Source: a virus. From it: a DNA stretch of 26,169 nt. Positions 13,508 to 22,876 of this stretch are shown here, one piece after another. The position numbers were made by a program, and so were the translations under genes. Within the stretch, counting starts at the first letter, position 1. The number at the start of each line of letters is the position of its first letter. The notes under the pieces were generated by a model. That model worked only from the letters and a program-made list of their open reading frames with translations, searched no databases and was not told where the DNA came from. The stretch lies in the IMG/VR virus record IMGVR_UViG_3300025466_000158, positions 1-26,169 of that record. One strand, 5' to 3'.

Positions 13508-16317
13508 TATTTTTTCCTACCTTTCAAGTAATCTAAGGGTGATTTTAGAGCATCTGGGGCTAAATCGCTAGGCTTTGCCGACCTAGCTCTGTTCCTGATG
13601 GAATGCATCATTTCGTACAGTTTTTGAGTTCCTGCCTTGGTAGATCCATTGCCAAGGGCGGCCACTACGTCAGCAGGAAAGACAAACTCCCCATCAGCCA
13701 ACATCGCAGGGATATCGTCTGAAGTGCCATCCCCATGGCCTGCCACATGAGCACCATGCCTAAAGTCGTGCCTGCCATCTGGCCTTGGTATTGACCCTAA
13801 AGGGGTAGGAACGCCACCCGTTTTGAGGGGTTGTCCTTCCATAGAAGGAGCTTGATAGTTCTCAGTCAACATCTGTTCAACAGAAGGCAAATTCTGCCCA
13901 TATTTGTAATATGGCTGTTCACCTTGAGCTTGGGATCTTTGTTGAAGCATTTGGAGTAATTTGGGATCAATGTTATCTTGCATGGCTTTCTCGCTTGTTT
14001 GTCCTTTGGAAACGATATCCTGTAGTCCTTTTAGGACATTTTTGAAAGAATCTTGTGTCATCAATGTATGTAGTAAATGGGGGCTTAAATCCAAAGGCGT
14101 TGGAGCGCCACTTACACCACTTGGTTGCGTTGAGGCCGATAGTGATGGAGTTACTTTAGTTGTAGAAGTAGGAGTTGGTGTCGGAGTAGGCGTTGGAGTA
14201 GGTGTAGGGGTGGGGGTAGGTGTTGAGGTTTTTGTGTCAATCTTTGTATCAGGTTTTGTATCAATTACTGTGTTGTCTATAACAGTATCTGCAGGCAACT
14301 TTTGACCAGTAACAGTAACATTATTTAATTTAAGAGCATTAGGATCTTCAGTAACATCAGGGTTGACATAAACTCCATCCACAGTGTCATTGGCTAATTT
14401 TTGACCAGTAACGGTAACTTGCCCCAAATCAGGCACTGATTTTCCAGTAACCGTTACAGGATTTAAAACAGTATTATCAGTTGTGTCATCAGCTAATTTT
14501 TTACCAGTAACTGTAACTTTTGGTATGCTCAAAGCATTGGGGTCAGCAACAACATTATCTGTAGATTCAGTTCCACCAGTACCACTAACCACAACAGGTT
14601 CTGCAGAAAGTGAAGTTTGATTACTAGGTGTAACCTTGGTATCTAAAATTGCGTCATTTTCAGCCAAGTTAGCATTGCCACTTGTTGACTTGGTATCTAA
14701 TATGGCATCATTGGCCTTCATTTCAGTGTTGGCATTGGCCTCGGCTTTAATTAATGCTTTGACCTCATTAGTACCTGCGGCAATGGCGGCATTGATGGCT
14801 GTCTGTGTTGGATTTGCTCCTGCAAGAGTTCCACCAATAATTTTGTTAACAGCAGATTGCGCCGCAGGACTCAGAGTGCTGTAGCCGGGTATCTGTGCTC
14901 CCACCATAGGTACAGCAGAACTTATACCTCCTGCCAACAATGCTGTGAGTGGGTCTGCTTTCCCCTGAGTCATAATCTCAGCAGATGTTAATCCTTTGGT
15001 TGCACCAGATGCAATCGTACCCAAGTTATTAGCTATTGCACCGTTTGGCAAAATGTCAGTAAGAGTATCACCAACAAAATTGCCAACCGTATTGGGAACA
15101 CCTTTTTTCAACAAAAGTTGTGCTTCATCTGACATATCAGCAAAGCCGGGTATTAATGAGGCAGAATTTCCCAATCCAGTCGTAAGCGCACTTAGTCCTG
15201 CACTGGTCAAACCTTTGGCTAGATTACCAGTTTCGATGGCTGTTGTTGCACCACTGACTAAAGGCAAAAATTCAGGCGCAAAGATGGCAGTGGCTATCGA
15301 GGGAATTGGCCCCAAGTCTTTGAGTGTATTTTTAATGAATCCACCACTTTGACCGCCCTGAGAAATGACTTGCTTACCATAATCTTGAATAGGAGAAACT
15401 ATTCCAGTGCTAGGATCTGCCAATACAATAGTGTGAATAATTCCACCATCAGATGAATATGTCTGCAAATCATATTGATTGTCGCCAAGCGGCTTTATGG
15501 TATCAACAGGCAATGGTTTACCATCTGGGCCAAGTAAAGCAGGCGTATCACTTGTTGTTGATATACCAGTCTCAGGATCAGTTGAGACTACAGGATTTGT
15601 TCCTATTTTCGTGTTGCCGTATTGAATGGCTTGGTAAGTTGTAGCAAAGTTAGGAACAACACTTGCAGTGTGTGGATCTGTTTGAGTAGGAGCACCTGAA
15701 TATTCAGCAGTTTGTGATCCAGTTGGACTTGCAATGTTGTATTGCTGTTGTACGTAATCTTGATTTATATTCAATGCAGTTGCCAATTGACTTGGACTAA
15801 TATGATTCTTGTCCATTGCACTGGCAACATCAGCATAAGTACCGCCACTATCCAATATAGACTTTGCTGTACTTGCAATTTGATCATTCAATGATGGTGC
15901 AGGTGTAGGTGTAGGGGTTGGTGTAGGAGTTGGACTGGGCGTAGGAGTAACTAAGTTTCCTTTTCCAACCATGCTTTCAAACTGGCTCATCGCAGGAGAT
16001 ACAGGCGTTGGAGTAGGCGTTGGAGCGGGTAATCCACCCAATGCAACTTGATTTGCATATGATGGAGCTTGCGCCTGAGATATATTCCCACTAGAAAGGC
16101 CATTAAGAACTGAGGCGGCGGTTAGAGGGGGCGCTCCAGTTAAAGAATTGTAGTTACTACCAATAGTTCCCACATCAGTCCCATAATGCTGTGCAAGAGC
16201 TTGGGACATATCAGAAGTTAATCCACCATTGGATTGCACTGCCTTGGCAACATCTGATGTTGATGCAGTGGGGTTAGCCGCAAAATATTGGGCAACAATG
16301 TCTGAAGTTGTTGTCAT
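13507..16317 (-). CDS. Large multidomain virion protein with Thr-Pro linkers and VTVTG repeats
   Basis: A 936-residue protein. Helical N-terminal units (residues 1-95 and 145-195) are separated by threonine-proline linkers at about 98-105, 123-140 and 697-718. A G/A-rich hydrophobic section spans about 320-520. Between about 600 and 680 there are four VTVTG units (VTVTGKKLADDT, VTVTGKSV, VTVTGQKLANDT, VTVTGQKLPADT). The C-terminus has GDGTSDDIPAMLADGEFVFP, a motif that ends many phage ejection proteins. It lies between the tail hub and the other large virion proteins. The likely role is an ejected or tail-tip protein; the repeats are probably spacers or binding beads. Confidence 0.6.
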   Translation of the reverse strand: MTTTSDIVAQYFAANPTASTSDVAKAVQSNGGLTSDMSQALAQHYGTDVGTIGSNYNSLTGAPPLTAASVLNGLSSGNISQAQAPSYANQVALGGLPAPTPTPTPVSPAMSQFESMVGKGNLVTPTPSPTPTPTPTPTPAPSLNDQIASTAKSILDSGGTYADVASAMDKNHISPSQLATALNINQDYVQQQYNIASPTGSQTAEYSGAPTQTDPHTASVVPNFATTYQAIQYGNTKIGTNPVVSTDPETGISTTSDTPALLGPDGKPLPVDTIKPLGDNQYDLQTYSSDGGIIHTIVLADPSTGIVSPIQDYGKQVISQGGQSGGFIKNTLKDLGPIPSIATAIFAPEFLPLVSGATTAIETGNLAKGLTSAGLSALTTGLGNSASLIPGFADMSDEAQLLLKKGVPNTVGNFVGDTLTDILPNGAIANNLGTIASGATKGLTSAEIMTQGKADPLTALLAGGISSAVPMVGAQIPGYSTLSPAAQSAVNKIIGGTLAGANPTQTAINAAIAAGTNEVKALIKAEANANTEMKANDAILDTKSTSGNANLAENDAILDTKVTPSNQTSLSAEPVVVSGTGGTESTDNVVADPNALSIPKVTVTGKKLADDTTDNTVLNPVTVTGKSVPDLGQVTVTGQKLANDTVDGVYVNPDVTEDPNALKLNNVTVTGQKLPADTVIDNTVIDTKPDTKIDTKTSTPTPTPTPTPTPTPTPTPTSTTKVTPSLSASTQPSGVSGAPTPLDLSPHLLHTLMTQDSFKNVLKGLQDIVSKGQTSEKAMQDNIDPKLLQMLQQRSQAQGEQPYYKYGQNLPSVEQMLTENYQAPSMEGQPLKTGGVPTPLGSIPRPDGRHDFRHGAHVAGHGDGTSDDIPAMLADGEFVFPADVVAALGNGSTKAGTQKLYEMMHSIRNRARSAKPSDLAPDALKSPLDYLKGRKK
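14167..14226. repeat. Hexameric minisatellite coding for (Thr-Pro)n
   Basis: About ten units of GTNGGN on the plus strand, coding on the minus strand for alternating Thr and Pro near residue 700 of the large virion protein. Two shorter blocks of the same type lie at 15899-15949 and 16003-16027. The unit count could vary by slippage; G-runs within GGGGTGGGGG could also form a G-quadruplex. Confidence 0.8.
14301..14519 (-). repeat. Four degenerate copies of the VTVTG coding unit
   Basis: Copies at about 14301-14319, 14400-14417, 14440-14457 and 14500-14517 encode VTVTG(K/Q)KL-type peptides in one gene. The outer two also share a preceding DPNAL and a following (A)DT, so part of a 50-residue block was duplicated. 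Confidence 0.7.
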
Positions 16318-16556
16318 GATGAACTTGTTACTCTCATTGAATTAGATAAAGCAAACGCCCAATCTTGCCAAGTTTCAAATCCTCTAGAATCTGGTACGCC
16401 TGATTGTGAAAAATAGCCAATACCACTAATTGCATCAGCCCAAATTTGCCATTGATCTTCTGGTATGGTTCCAAGTTGATTGGCCGCAAATTGCTCTGCA
16501 GTCCGCGCACACCACAAGTCCCATTCCATGTTTCTAGGATCAAGTGTGACGGCCAT
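16314..16556 (-). CDS. Small conserved-looking tail-region protein
   Basis: An 80-residue protein rich in tryptophan and aromatic residues (MEWDLWCARTAEQFAANQLG, WQIWADAISGIGYFSQSG, WQDWAFAL). The regular WxxW pattern suggests a compact helical fold. It is wedged between the tail hub (TAATG overlap at its start) and the 936-residue protein (ATGA overlap at its end), so it is probably a minor tail or assembly protein. Function is not recognised. Confidence 0.6.
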   Translation of the reverse strand: MAVTLDPRNMEWDLWCARTAEQFAANQLGTIPEDQWQIWADAISGIGYFSQSGVPDSRGFETWQDWAFALSNSMRVTSSS

Positions 16557-18550
16557 TATGGGTTTCCAGTCCCACGTACATCGCCAACTGTGAAGGAAAT
16601 CAAAACTTTACCCATTTGGTAATTGCCGCCATATGTGTTTGACTCAAAATGCAACCGCATCTCACGGCGTTGCTCTTTCATGTCAATCTTTAATGTGCCG
16701 GGATCAAAGTTATACATCACAGAAGGTTGATCAACATCATCTGCATAACCTCTACCTGTAATCACCAATTGCATAGTTCCATACTGTACAAAGTCAGGCT
16801 CAACTCGCTCCACTCTTGACCATAGGTTATCGCCGGGTTGCTGTGTCGTACCAACTAAAGATCCCAAATAACCAATTGCGGGAGTCTCAAAATAACTACG
16901 AACAGCATCAACAGTGGTCAAATAAACCCTATCTGCACCAGATTCATGTTGCCACAATGGATAAACATAAATGTACATGGCCGTAGAGGTAATGGCAGTA
17001 TAGGAATTATTAAGCGTATAAGTTCCTGTATTTCCTGTTCCTGTACCTAAAGCAGTGATGTATGTGTTTATTTGGTATGGATTACTGGTTTGACTTGAAA
17101 AAGTAATAACCTGACCAACACTGAGTGTGCCTTGGGTAACTGCAGTCACCGTTAAGGTTGTGCCGGAAATACTACCTGTAAAAGTGGTTGCTAAAATTGG
17201 GTTTGTATCTCCCCAAATAGGCTTTGGAAAAACTTCTGTATAAGTTCCTGCTGATCTCTGCGCTCCAATAGCCTGACCTGCATCGTACCAAGTCTTCTCT
17301 CTGACGTTATAGACAATTGCATCTGTACACTCAGTAGCCGTACCACGTGGGTAAAACCACCAAATCTCACCATAGCGACTGACCTTAGTACACCAAACTT
17401 TTTGTCTTTGTGCAAAGTTAATATTGTCAAAGAAATAGTTCTGATTGACTGCATTGGGGATCTCTTGTACAACACCGTTATACATTAGGAATCGGTCAAT
17501 ACCTACCCAATAAAAGATACCATCATATTCAATGACTGAACTTGAAGACATAATGGATGTTTGACTAGAAATCAAGTCATAAGTCCAATACGAGGTCGCT
17601 GTAGTGCCTCCAACCGTAATTGAGGTGGGGGCATAGGCAACCCTAATTAAAGCGTCCAAAGCCCAGAATAGACCCGATGGCGAGGTTGTACCGCCCCTAA
17701 CAGGCAGACCCTTGACAATCTTACCTGTGGCCACGTTATTGGCGTTAGAGACGGCAGAACCAAAGTCTGTATAGTCTGCCGATCCACTATTTTGAATTAA
17801 TCCGTTATTGCCAAAAACAAATAAGTAAGGATGGATAATTACTGCGCCACCTGAAACAGCTATGTTGTTATCAAATGTTACCGTGGTGGATCCAGAGCCA
17901 GTTGCGGCGGCGCTCATGGTAACTGTTGTACCAGAGACTGACACCACATAAGCTCCTGTTGCCATATAGGTTCCAGTAAGCGTCTGGCCTGATGCAATTC
18001 TTATATTGGATGCACTTAAAGTTAAAGTGGTTGTACCGTTGGCCGTAGCTGTTTGGGTAAAAACACCAACTTTGCTCATCGAGAGCGAACCAGTGCTACC
18101 GGGAAACGAGCCATACAGAACAGGCGTATTGACCGTAGAGTCAATTGCTGTCAAATTCTGGCCGGGATGGGCAATCAGTGTATTGGCACCGCTACCAGAG
18201 GAGTTGTATCCAATATCAAACTGCCACAGATTGTTTAAATTGTATGAGAAATTAGTTAATGAATACTCGTATGGGCCAGTTCCAGTTCCATCATTGTTTC
18301 CTGTGACCCATTGCTCTAAACCATTGGCGTTACCAGATACAAGGTAGTTAAGTCCATTAGAGGATGACATCAACATACCGCGAGAAATGCCAGAAGCATT
18401 TAAGAAAATAGCTTTGTATCCACCCATCTTACGAGGTCTGCCACGCTGAAATCTGACCCATTGCCCATCAACATACATGGGCGAGTCAAATTGCGTCCCG
18501 TCACGCTGTATGCCGGGCTGTATTTGTAAGGCAACAACCTTAGCGGTCAA
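16556..18550 (-). CDS. P22 gp10-like tail hub / DNA-stabilisation protein with inserted beta domains
   Basis: A 664-residue beta-rich protein. The start [20 protein letters not shown], then [17 protein letters not shown], and the end ([20 protein letters not shown]) match phage hub proteins of the P22 gp10 type, which plug the portal and anchor the tail tip. [19 protein letters not shown] and [17 protein letters not shown] are other conserved pieces. Two probable Ig/bead-like insertions break the core at residues about 161-228 ([20 protein letters not shown]) and 451-529 ([20 protein letters not shown]), each of the kind reused in phage virion proteins. The start is TTG at 18550, overlapping the upstream stop as TTGA, behind GGGGGTG. 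The homologue-like N-terminus excludes a later ATG. Confidence 0.75.
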   Translation of the reverse strand: MTAKVVALQIQPGIQRDGTQFDSPMYVDGQWVRFQRGRPRKMGGYKAIFLNASGISRGMLMSSSNGLNYLVSGNANGLEQWVTGNNDGTGTGPYEYSLTNFSYNLNNLWQFDIGYNSSGSGANTLIAHPGQNLTAIDSTVNTPVLYGSFPGSTGSLSMSKVGVFTQTATANGTTTLTLSASNIRIASGQTLTGTYMATGAYVVSVSGTTVTMSAAATGSGSTTVTFDNNIAVSGGAVIIHPYLFVFGNNGLIQNSGSADYTDFGSAVSNANNVATGKIVKGLPVRGGTTSPSGLFWALDALIRVAYAPTSITVGGTTATSYWTYDLISSQTSIMSSSSVIEYDGIFYWVGIDRFLMYNGVVQEIPNAVNQNYFFDNINFAQRQKVWCTKVSRYGEIWWFYPRGTATECTDAIVYNVREKTWYDAGQAIGAQRSAGTYTEVFPKPIWGDTNPILATTFTGSISGTTLTVTAVTQGTLSVGQVITFSSQTSNPYQINTYITALGTGTGNTGTYTLNNSYTAITSTAMYIYVYPLWQHESGADRVYLTTVDAVRSYFETPAIGYLGSLVGTTQQPGDNLWSRVERVEPDFVQYGTMQLVITGRGYADDVDQPSVMYNFDPGTLKIDMKEQRREMRLHFESNTYGGNYQMGKVLISFTVGDVRGTGNP

Positions 18551-19761
18551 AATACACCCCCAGATATTCCATTGGCGACATACAAACCTGTTGAAGAAAG
18601 GGTTGCCGCCTGCGAACCACTGACGGTAAATCCAATAACATTACTCGATGGCATATAAAGGCCAGTCGTTGTATTCCCAGTAAACGTCAAGGATGGGGTT
18701 GATACAGAGCCAAGAGATAACGTGACCAAACCAGATACAGTTGTATTTGATGTTGTACTATAAACATTTGTACCGTCACAAACTGCAAAAGCAGTTGTAC
18801 CCTGAGCAACAGCCAATGTTGTACCGCTTCCTGCTGTCTTAAAAGTGACTGTGTACGATCCAGAAGTACCGTTTTGTAATGTGTATAGTTGAACTGTAGA
18901 AGGTAAAATAACTGTTGCATTTGAAGTCAAGGTTCCCACGTATTCCTGTACTACGTTTGAACCTTCAGCAGAAGTTAAAGTTACAGTACCACCGGTGATA
19001 GATTTAGTTAGTTGAGTGAAAGCAAATTGATTTGAGCGGCCATAAGCATAGGTATTGAATCCAGATGATCCATTGGAAACAACAACCAAAGACTCAGTCA
19101 ATTGCAATTGTTGAGTTGCATTACCATCAATAGTATCTGAACCACTGGGTGTTATGGTTAAAATCCCAGTTCCTGCATTTCTAATAACAACAAACCACCC
19201 TGCGCCTACACTAGAGGCTGTGGGTAGTGTGAATGTTCCCACACCGCTAGACCATACTTGGAATGATGCTCTATTGGTAATCGAAAGAGCCGTACTGGAA
19301 TAAACCAATGAAACGGGTAGATTTTGATTTAAAGTTGTGCCAAGTGCTGTTAGGCCATAACCTGCAAGGGCAGAAGCATTTGCAGAAGAAGTACCTGCGC
19401 CAAGGGTAACAGTAGCCCAAGTTCCATTAATTGTGGTGTTATCTGTCAACCAAATGAATTGAGCAATACCGCTATTAATCGTAATAATTGTGTTGCCAGA
19501 ATTGTCTGTAACGGTAAAAGGATTAGATCCTATGTTTCTGACTAAAACCGTTTGGCCAGTTGATACTTGAGTTGCAGGAGGTAGCTCTAACAATAATCCT
19601 GTGGTGGTTGCAGTACAGTCAATAATTGAACTTGCAGGTATGTTTGTGTTTCCATTAATCGGCCACTGTAGCGTTGTGTTGCTACTAATTGTTAAGTTTT
19701 CGTAGCTGACTGATGATGGGCTAATTGTTTGCCCAGTAAAAGGATTTGTATATGTGGTCAT
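18547..19761 (-). CDS. Beta-rich tail fibre-like or decoration protein
   Basis: A 404-residue protein dominated by T, S, G, N and V in repeating beta-strand pattern ([19 protein letters not shown], then [20 protein letters not shown], then [18 protein letters not shown]). The repeated V-x-N-x-G-x-x-x-x-x-T-I-T units are typical of phage fibre shafts and appendages, and the C-terminus ([20 protein letters not shown], ending ISGGVF) resembles fibre/head-fibre ends. It lies between the adaptor and hub genes. ATG 19761 follows AGGAC. It could bind receptors or decorate the capsid; sequence alone does not choose. Confidence 0.55.
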   Translation of the reverse strand: MTTYTNPFTGQTISPSSVSYENLTISSNTTLQWPINGNTNIPASSIIDCTATTTGLLLELPPATQVSTGQTVLVRNIGSNPFTVTDNSGNTIITINSGIAQFIWLTDNTTINGTWATVTLGAGTSSANASALAGYGLTALGTTLNQNLPVSLVYSSTALSITNRASFQVWSSGVGTFTLPTASSVGAGWFVVIRNAGTGILTITPSGSDTIDGNATQQLQLTESLVVVSNGSSGFNTYAYGRSNQFAFTQLTKSITGGTVTLTSAEGSNVVQEYVGTLTSNATVILPSTVQLYTLQNGTSGSYTVTFKTAGSGTTLAVAQGTTAFAVCDGTNVYSTTSNTTVSGLVTLSLGSVSTPSLTFTGNTTTGLYMPSSNVIGFTVSGSQAATLSSTGLYVANGISGGVF

Positions 19762-19763
19762 GT

Positions 19764-20402
19764 TTAAGAGTCCTGTACAACTGTTTGACGATCCCCAATA
19801 CGTAGGGTGTCCTCTGATTTAAGTGAAGCCATTGCTTGGTCAAACAAGGCGTTCCACGTAGCTAGGCGAGGATCATCCTTCAAAAATGGTGCGGTTTGCT
19901 TCAAAACACCAAATAACAATGCATTTGGCGCATTTTGAGTTAACCAGTTAGTTTGGTTATCAGAGGCTAATGGCTGTAAACGAGTATAGCAAATTGCCTC
20001 AAAAGCATACGCTTGATCAGGCGTAGGCGCTACAAACCAATGATCCCAATCGTAATCGGCATAGTAAAGTGGCTGTCCAGTGACTGATACATTAGGAGCA
20101 TATTCGTTCAAATACTCTAACTTACGCAATAGGATAGGTTGCTTACCAGAGGCAGTTGTGAGCGTCATAGAGACCGTTTTACGCCATCTAGCAGGCTTGG
20201 CAATGACTGGGTTGCCTGCATTCATGTTGCTGTCTACAACGACCATTTGACCTAGGGTTTTAATCTCTTGGGCTATCTCAAACTCTGCCAAAGTAATGGC
20301 TGTAGGTATAAAGTTTACAACAGCGGTGTCTGATCGCTCTAAGTATTGCAATACCAAAGAGGTCAAATTATCGTAAGTTAAGACGTAAGAAGGCGTAGTC
20401 AT
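19764..20402 (-). CDS. Phage adaptor (head-tail connector) protein, SU10-type
   Basis: A 212-residue protein. The pattern YDNLTSLVLQYLERSDTAVV, then FIPTAITLAEFEIAQEIKTL, then a loop with DSNMNAGN and PARWRKTVSM, then GQPLYYADYDWDHWFVAPTP matches the SU10-like adaptor family that sits under the portal ring and receives the tail. The helical C-terminus (NWLTQNAPNALLFGVLKQTA, then DALFDQA-like helix) also fits. It is the first gene of the virion operon, with a candidate promoter just upstream. The family call is from remembered pattern, not a search. Confidence 0.7.
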   Translation of the reverse strand: MTTPSYVLTYDNLTSLVLQYLERSDTAVVNFIPTAITLAEFEIAQEIKTLGQMVVVDSNMNAGNPVIAKPARWRKTVSMTLTTASGKQPILLRKLEYLNEYAPNVSVTGQPLYYADYDWDHWFVAPTPDQAYAFEAICYTRLQPLASDNQTNWLTQNAPNALLFGVLKQTAPFLKDDPRLATWNALFDQAMASLKSEDTLRIGDRQTVVQDS

Positions 20403-20433
20403 TCTTTGCCCTTATTAGCAGTTGCACATTGCA

Positions 20434-20462
20434 ATTTTAGTCTTTGTTTGAATGTCAAGCAA
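20434..20462 (-). promoter_or_regulatory. Candidate promoter of the virion operon
   Basis: Minus strand TTGCTT (20462-20457), 17 bases, TAAAAT (20439-20434), about 30 bases before the adaptor ATG. A perfect TTGACA overlaps at 20458-20453 but its spacing to this -10 is too short. The upstream gene on this strand ends in a terminator at 20870, so a promoter in this gap is expected. Confidence 0.4.
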
Positions 20463-20550
20463 GAATAAAATCTTTGTGAAAACCCAGTATTTATGAACCT
20501 ATTGTCACAAATTTACTCCAAAATGAAGTTTTTAACCAAAGGAGCTTGCC

Positions 20551-20814
20551 ATGAAATACGAAGTGAAAATGAATGATTGGATTCTAGGTTTGGACTTGAC
20601 CATCGAAGCAGATGACTTTGACTTGATTTCTGAGATACAAATGGCCGTTGAAGCCATTGTTGATTCTTTCCATGAGTCTGTTGCTGAAGCAGAAAATGAG
20701 ACTGAAGAGACTGAAGAGAGTGAAGAAGAATCTATTGATTTTGTAGAAGATGATGCTGATGATGTAACCATTGAGGGTACACAAGGTACAGTGGTTATCA
20801 TTAATACCAAATAA
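20551..20814 (+). CDS. Acidic moron-like protein on the opposite strand
   Basis: An 87-residue acidic protein (estimated pI well below 5) from ATG 20551 behind AAAGGAG. The first half is a normal fold (MNDWILGLDLTIEADDFDLI, SEIQMAVEAIVDSFHESV). The second is a glutamate tract (EETEESEEESIDFVEDDADD) ending in beta-like TVVIINTK. It is the only plus-strand gene between 9001 and 26169, flanked by a gap and its own terminator, so it looks like an independently transcribed insertion. Possible roles are a DNA mimic or a host-interacting protein; no motif decides. An antisense frame of similar length is its shadow. Confidence 0.65.
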   Translation: MKYEVKMNDWILGLDLTIEADDFDLISEIQMAVEAIVDSFHESVAEAENETEETEESEEESIDFVEDDADDVTIEGTQGTVVIINTK

Positions 20815-20843
20815 TCTAACATTACAAGTGTTAGTTTTACCTT

Positions 20844-20870
20844 AAAAAGGGGGCTTTTGCCCCTTTTTTT
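20844..20870 (+). terminator. Bidirectional intrinsic terminator
   Basis: Stem GGGGGC-TTTT-GCCCC flanked by five A and seven T. It ends the acidic plus-strand gene; on the minus strand the same hairpin followed by TTTTT ends the metallophosphoesterase gene, whose stop codon (20871-20869) overlaps it. Confidence 0.85.
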
Positions 20871-21822
20871 ATACTTTGATCACTTTTCCTCTGAACTCAA
20901 TGTGATCTTTGTCATAGACTGAAACCAATTCTGGATATAGCAATCTACCTTTATGGAAAGTTAAGACAGCAAATCCAGAGCGCCAGTTGAGTGGAGCTTC
21001 TTCTGTGTAATCCCTAAACTGAGGGCCTAAAGGGTCAGCCAATGTTCCGGTATCCACGCCATAGGTCGTTCCATTGAAATTTGTGTGCGGTATAACCTTC
21101 ATGCTATGAAGATGCCCAGTCACAAAATTAGTCCCCGAATGGAGTGTATTGTTGTATACAGCAAAATTGCCACCCTTCCATCGGTGCTTAACAACAGTTT
21201 GCTCGTTCATCCACACCGACCAACAGGGTTGCCAAGAAGGGAAATGGTCTTTTAGGCTGAATCCCTTGACGTGCTCATAGTGAGGGGCATTGGCCGCCAA
21301 AAACGTCTCAAAACGAGCGTCATGGTTACCCATGGGCCATATCAATTTAATGCTTTTGTTTACATTTTTGGCTTCATCTTCAATTTCACCCATTGCCAAT
21401 TCGCAGGCTTTTAGCTCTTCAATGACTGATGGTGCTTTGCTCCAACCAATGCGTGGATGCCTGCTGATACCGCCTGCACCATCAAAGACATCGCCATTTG
21501 CAACCACCGCTTTAAGGTCATCAAACTCTTTGATTGCCCAAATAAGGCCATCATATGCCGTTGACCTGAGACCGGGGAAAAAGTGCGCGTCCGAGAACAC
21601 CAATACCGTCCCATTTAAAATACCCAAATCCAATCTTTGGGGGGCAGGATCAACCCTATCCTTGATTTGAATTGTAAGCAAATGTATTCCGTATCTACCT
21701 TCTAAAGAATTTCGCCTTGCTTGTATACCTCTGATTGACAATCCCGTATCATTTGACATTGAAGCGGGATTTCCGTATAGCTGAAATAGCGTTATAAACT
21801 CTTCATCAGATAAATAATTCAT
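20869..21822 (-). CDS. Metallophosphoesterase with N-terminal helix-turn-helix-like part
   Basis: A 317-residue protein with calcineurin-like phosphoesterase motifs in order: VFSDAH (D78, H80), NGDVFDG (D111), GNHDAR (N166, H167, D168), an H229 candidate and GHLHS (H237, H239), all metal ligands. Residues 1-50 (EEFITLFQLYGNPASMSNDT, GLSIRGIQARRNSLEGRYGI) look like a short helix-turn-helix that could bind DNA or the capsid. The family hydrolyses phosphodiesters or phosphoproteins; the substrate here is unknown. Start overlaps the GNAT stop as ATGA. Phages often carry such genes near terminase or tail genes. Confidence 0.85.
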   Translation of the reverse strand: MNYLSDEEFITLFQLYGNPASMSNDTGLSIRGIQARRNSLEGRYGIHLLTIQIKDRVDPAPQRLDLGILNGTVLVFSDAHFFPGLRSTAYDGLIWAIKEFDDLKAVVANGDVFDGAGGISRHPRIGWSKAPSVIEELKACELAMGEIEDEAKNVNKSIKLIWPMGNHDARFETFLAANAPHYEHVKGFSLKDHFPSWQPCWSVWMNEQTVVKHRWKGGNFAVYNNTLHSGTNFVTGHLHSMKVIPHTNFNGTTYGVDTGTLADPLGPQFRDYTEEAPLNWRSGFAVLTFHKGRLLYPELVSVYDKDHIEFRGKVIKV

Positions 21823-22259
21823 AACTTCTTTCTAAAGTAAAGGGTGCCTTTAGCACCCCAAGGATGTAGGGGTTCGTATAACTTAAATCCACAAGAAATC
21901 AGAGAATTTGATGATGGTGGGTTATCGTAGGTACTTGTGATCAAGTACTCCCATCCTATTTTTTTTGCAAAAGTTTGGCGCACTCGAATAAGTCTCTTCT
22001 GAACCCCGCGCCCACGAGCAGAATAAATAACACCTGCACGGCAAAGATAACCAGTATCAGCCCACCTAGCAGAAGGAACAAGACCCGCGAAACCAATTGG
22101 AATGCCATCTTGATAAGCAATCCACCAATTTCCTTCGCTAACATCAAACGGTTTATCATAAGGAAGAATCTTCTTCTGCATAGACAACAGAAGTTCCTTA
22201 TTAACTTCAAGTGATGCGTCTATGTGCTTGATTTTCATGCAGTAATGGTATTGTTTCAT
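21819..22259 (-). CDS. GNAT-family N-acetyltransferase
   Basis: A 146-residue protein with the acetyl-CoA site R-x-x-G in GVIYSARGRGVQKRLIRVRQ (R82 to Q87), preceded by strand GNWWIAYQDGIPIGFAGLVP and followed by ITSTYDNPPSSNSLISCGFK, where N follows the usual GNAT pattern. The last G/A of the pyrophosphate loop is replaced by Q. It would transfer an acetyl group from acetyl-CoA to an amine on an unknown protein or small molecule. Adjacent genes are endolysin and metallophosphoesterase. ATG 22259 has a poor ribosome binding site; ATG 22238 is an alternative. Confidence 0.8.
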   Translation of the reverse strand: MKQYHYCMKIKHIDASLEVNKELLLSMQKKILPYDKPFDVSEGNWWIAYQDGIPIGFAGLVPSARWADTGYLCRAGVIYSARGRGVQKRLIRVRQTFAKKIGWEYLITSTYDNPPSSNSLISCGFKLYEPLHPWGAKGTLYFRKKL

Positions 22260-22279
22260 TACTGCACAATTATGACAAG

Positions 22280-22876
22280 CTAAGATAAAATTGATAACGC
22301 TTTTGTAGTAAGCGATATCCTTTCCTGCAAACCAAATGTACCGCCATTGATACGTTTGGTTAAGCCCTCCCAGTTTTGGGCTTCAGCAAGCTCATTACAG
22401 CCATGAGTCTTCCAGAACCACCCTGCACTTAGGGCGGCATACATGGGAGATGCTACCAAGGCAGTATCACCAGTGACAAAGTTTTGATTCACTGCTTGGC
22501 CAAAGTGCCAATAGTTATCGTGGCCAGTCAGTTGGATACAGCCTCTGCCGTGGAATTTCCATCCGTCTCCCGAAGATTCATCACGATTTCCCATTCGATT
22601 AGCATAAATCCGATTGGCAATTTTCTCTGGATGGTGAGCGTAAACGGCAATCTCTTCTGGCTTAAATTTATGTCCGAAGAGCTTTTCCAAGGTTTCTGGT
22701 CTGTAGTTAAGGTTTTCTTCCAATGTCTTGAAATGGTTGCACTCATGCGAGCACTGTCCGATAAAAGCGGCCATTTTTTTGGCATCATTCATCCCAAACG
22801 TGGTAAATGTTGTAGTTAAGGGTTCTGACCATTCAGCACCTATACCTAACGCATGGAGCTTTTCAGGACTGATCAT
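22280..22876 (-). CDS. Endolysin, glycoside hydrolase family 19 (chitinase-like)
   Basis: A 198-residue lysozyme-type endolysin. Key parts: AFIGQCSHECNHFKTLEENL with catalytic E45 and probable second acid E54, GRGCIQLTGHDNYWHFGQAV (the conserved GRG.IQ.TG..NY block) and the end NWEGLTKRINGG. GH19 phage endolysins cleave the peptidoglycan sugar backbone. There is no signal peptide, so it needs a holin. The start overlaps the spanin stop as ATGA. It sits in the lysis cassette with spanins and small membrane proteins. A single-domain enzyme with no cell-wall-binding domain. Confidence 0.9.
   Translation of the reverse strand: MISPEKLHALGIGAEWSEPLTTTFTTFGMNDAKKMAAFIGQCSHECNHFKTLEENLNYRPETLEKLFGHKFKPEEIAVYAHHPEKIANRIYANRMGNRDESSGDGWKFHGRGCIQLTGHDNYWHFGQAVNQNFVTGDTALVASPMYAALSAGWFWKTHGCNELAEAQNWEGLTKRINGGTFGLQERISLTTKALSILS

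Noticed and set aside
14167-14226. CRISPR-like repeat array
   Set aside because: Repeats are 6-base units without spacers and lie in frame inside a large virion gene, encoding Thr-Pro.
20532-20822. Minus-strand open frame over the acidic gene
   Set aside because: A serine-rich shadow of the glutamate-rich plus-strand gene; only the plus strand has the ribosome binding site and a terminator in place.
21290-21670. 126-residue plus-strand open frame
   Set aside because: It is antisense to the metallophosphoesterase catalytic region, whose motifs are all intact.
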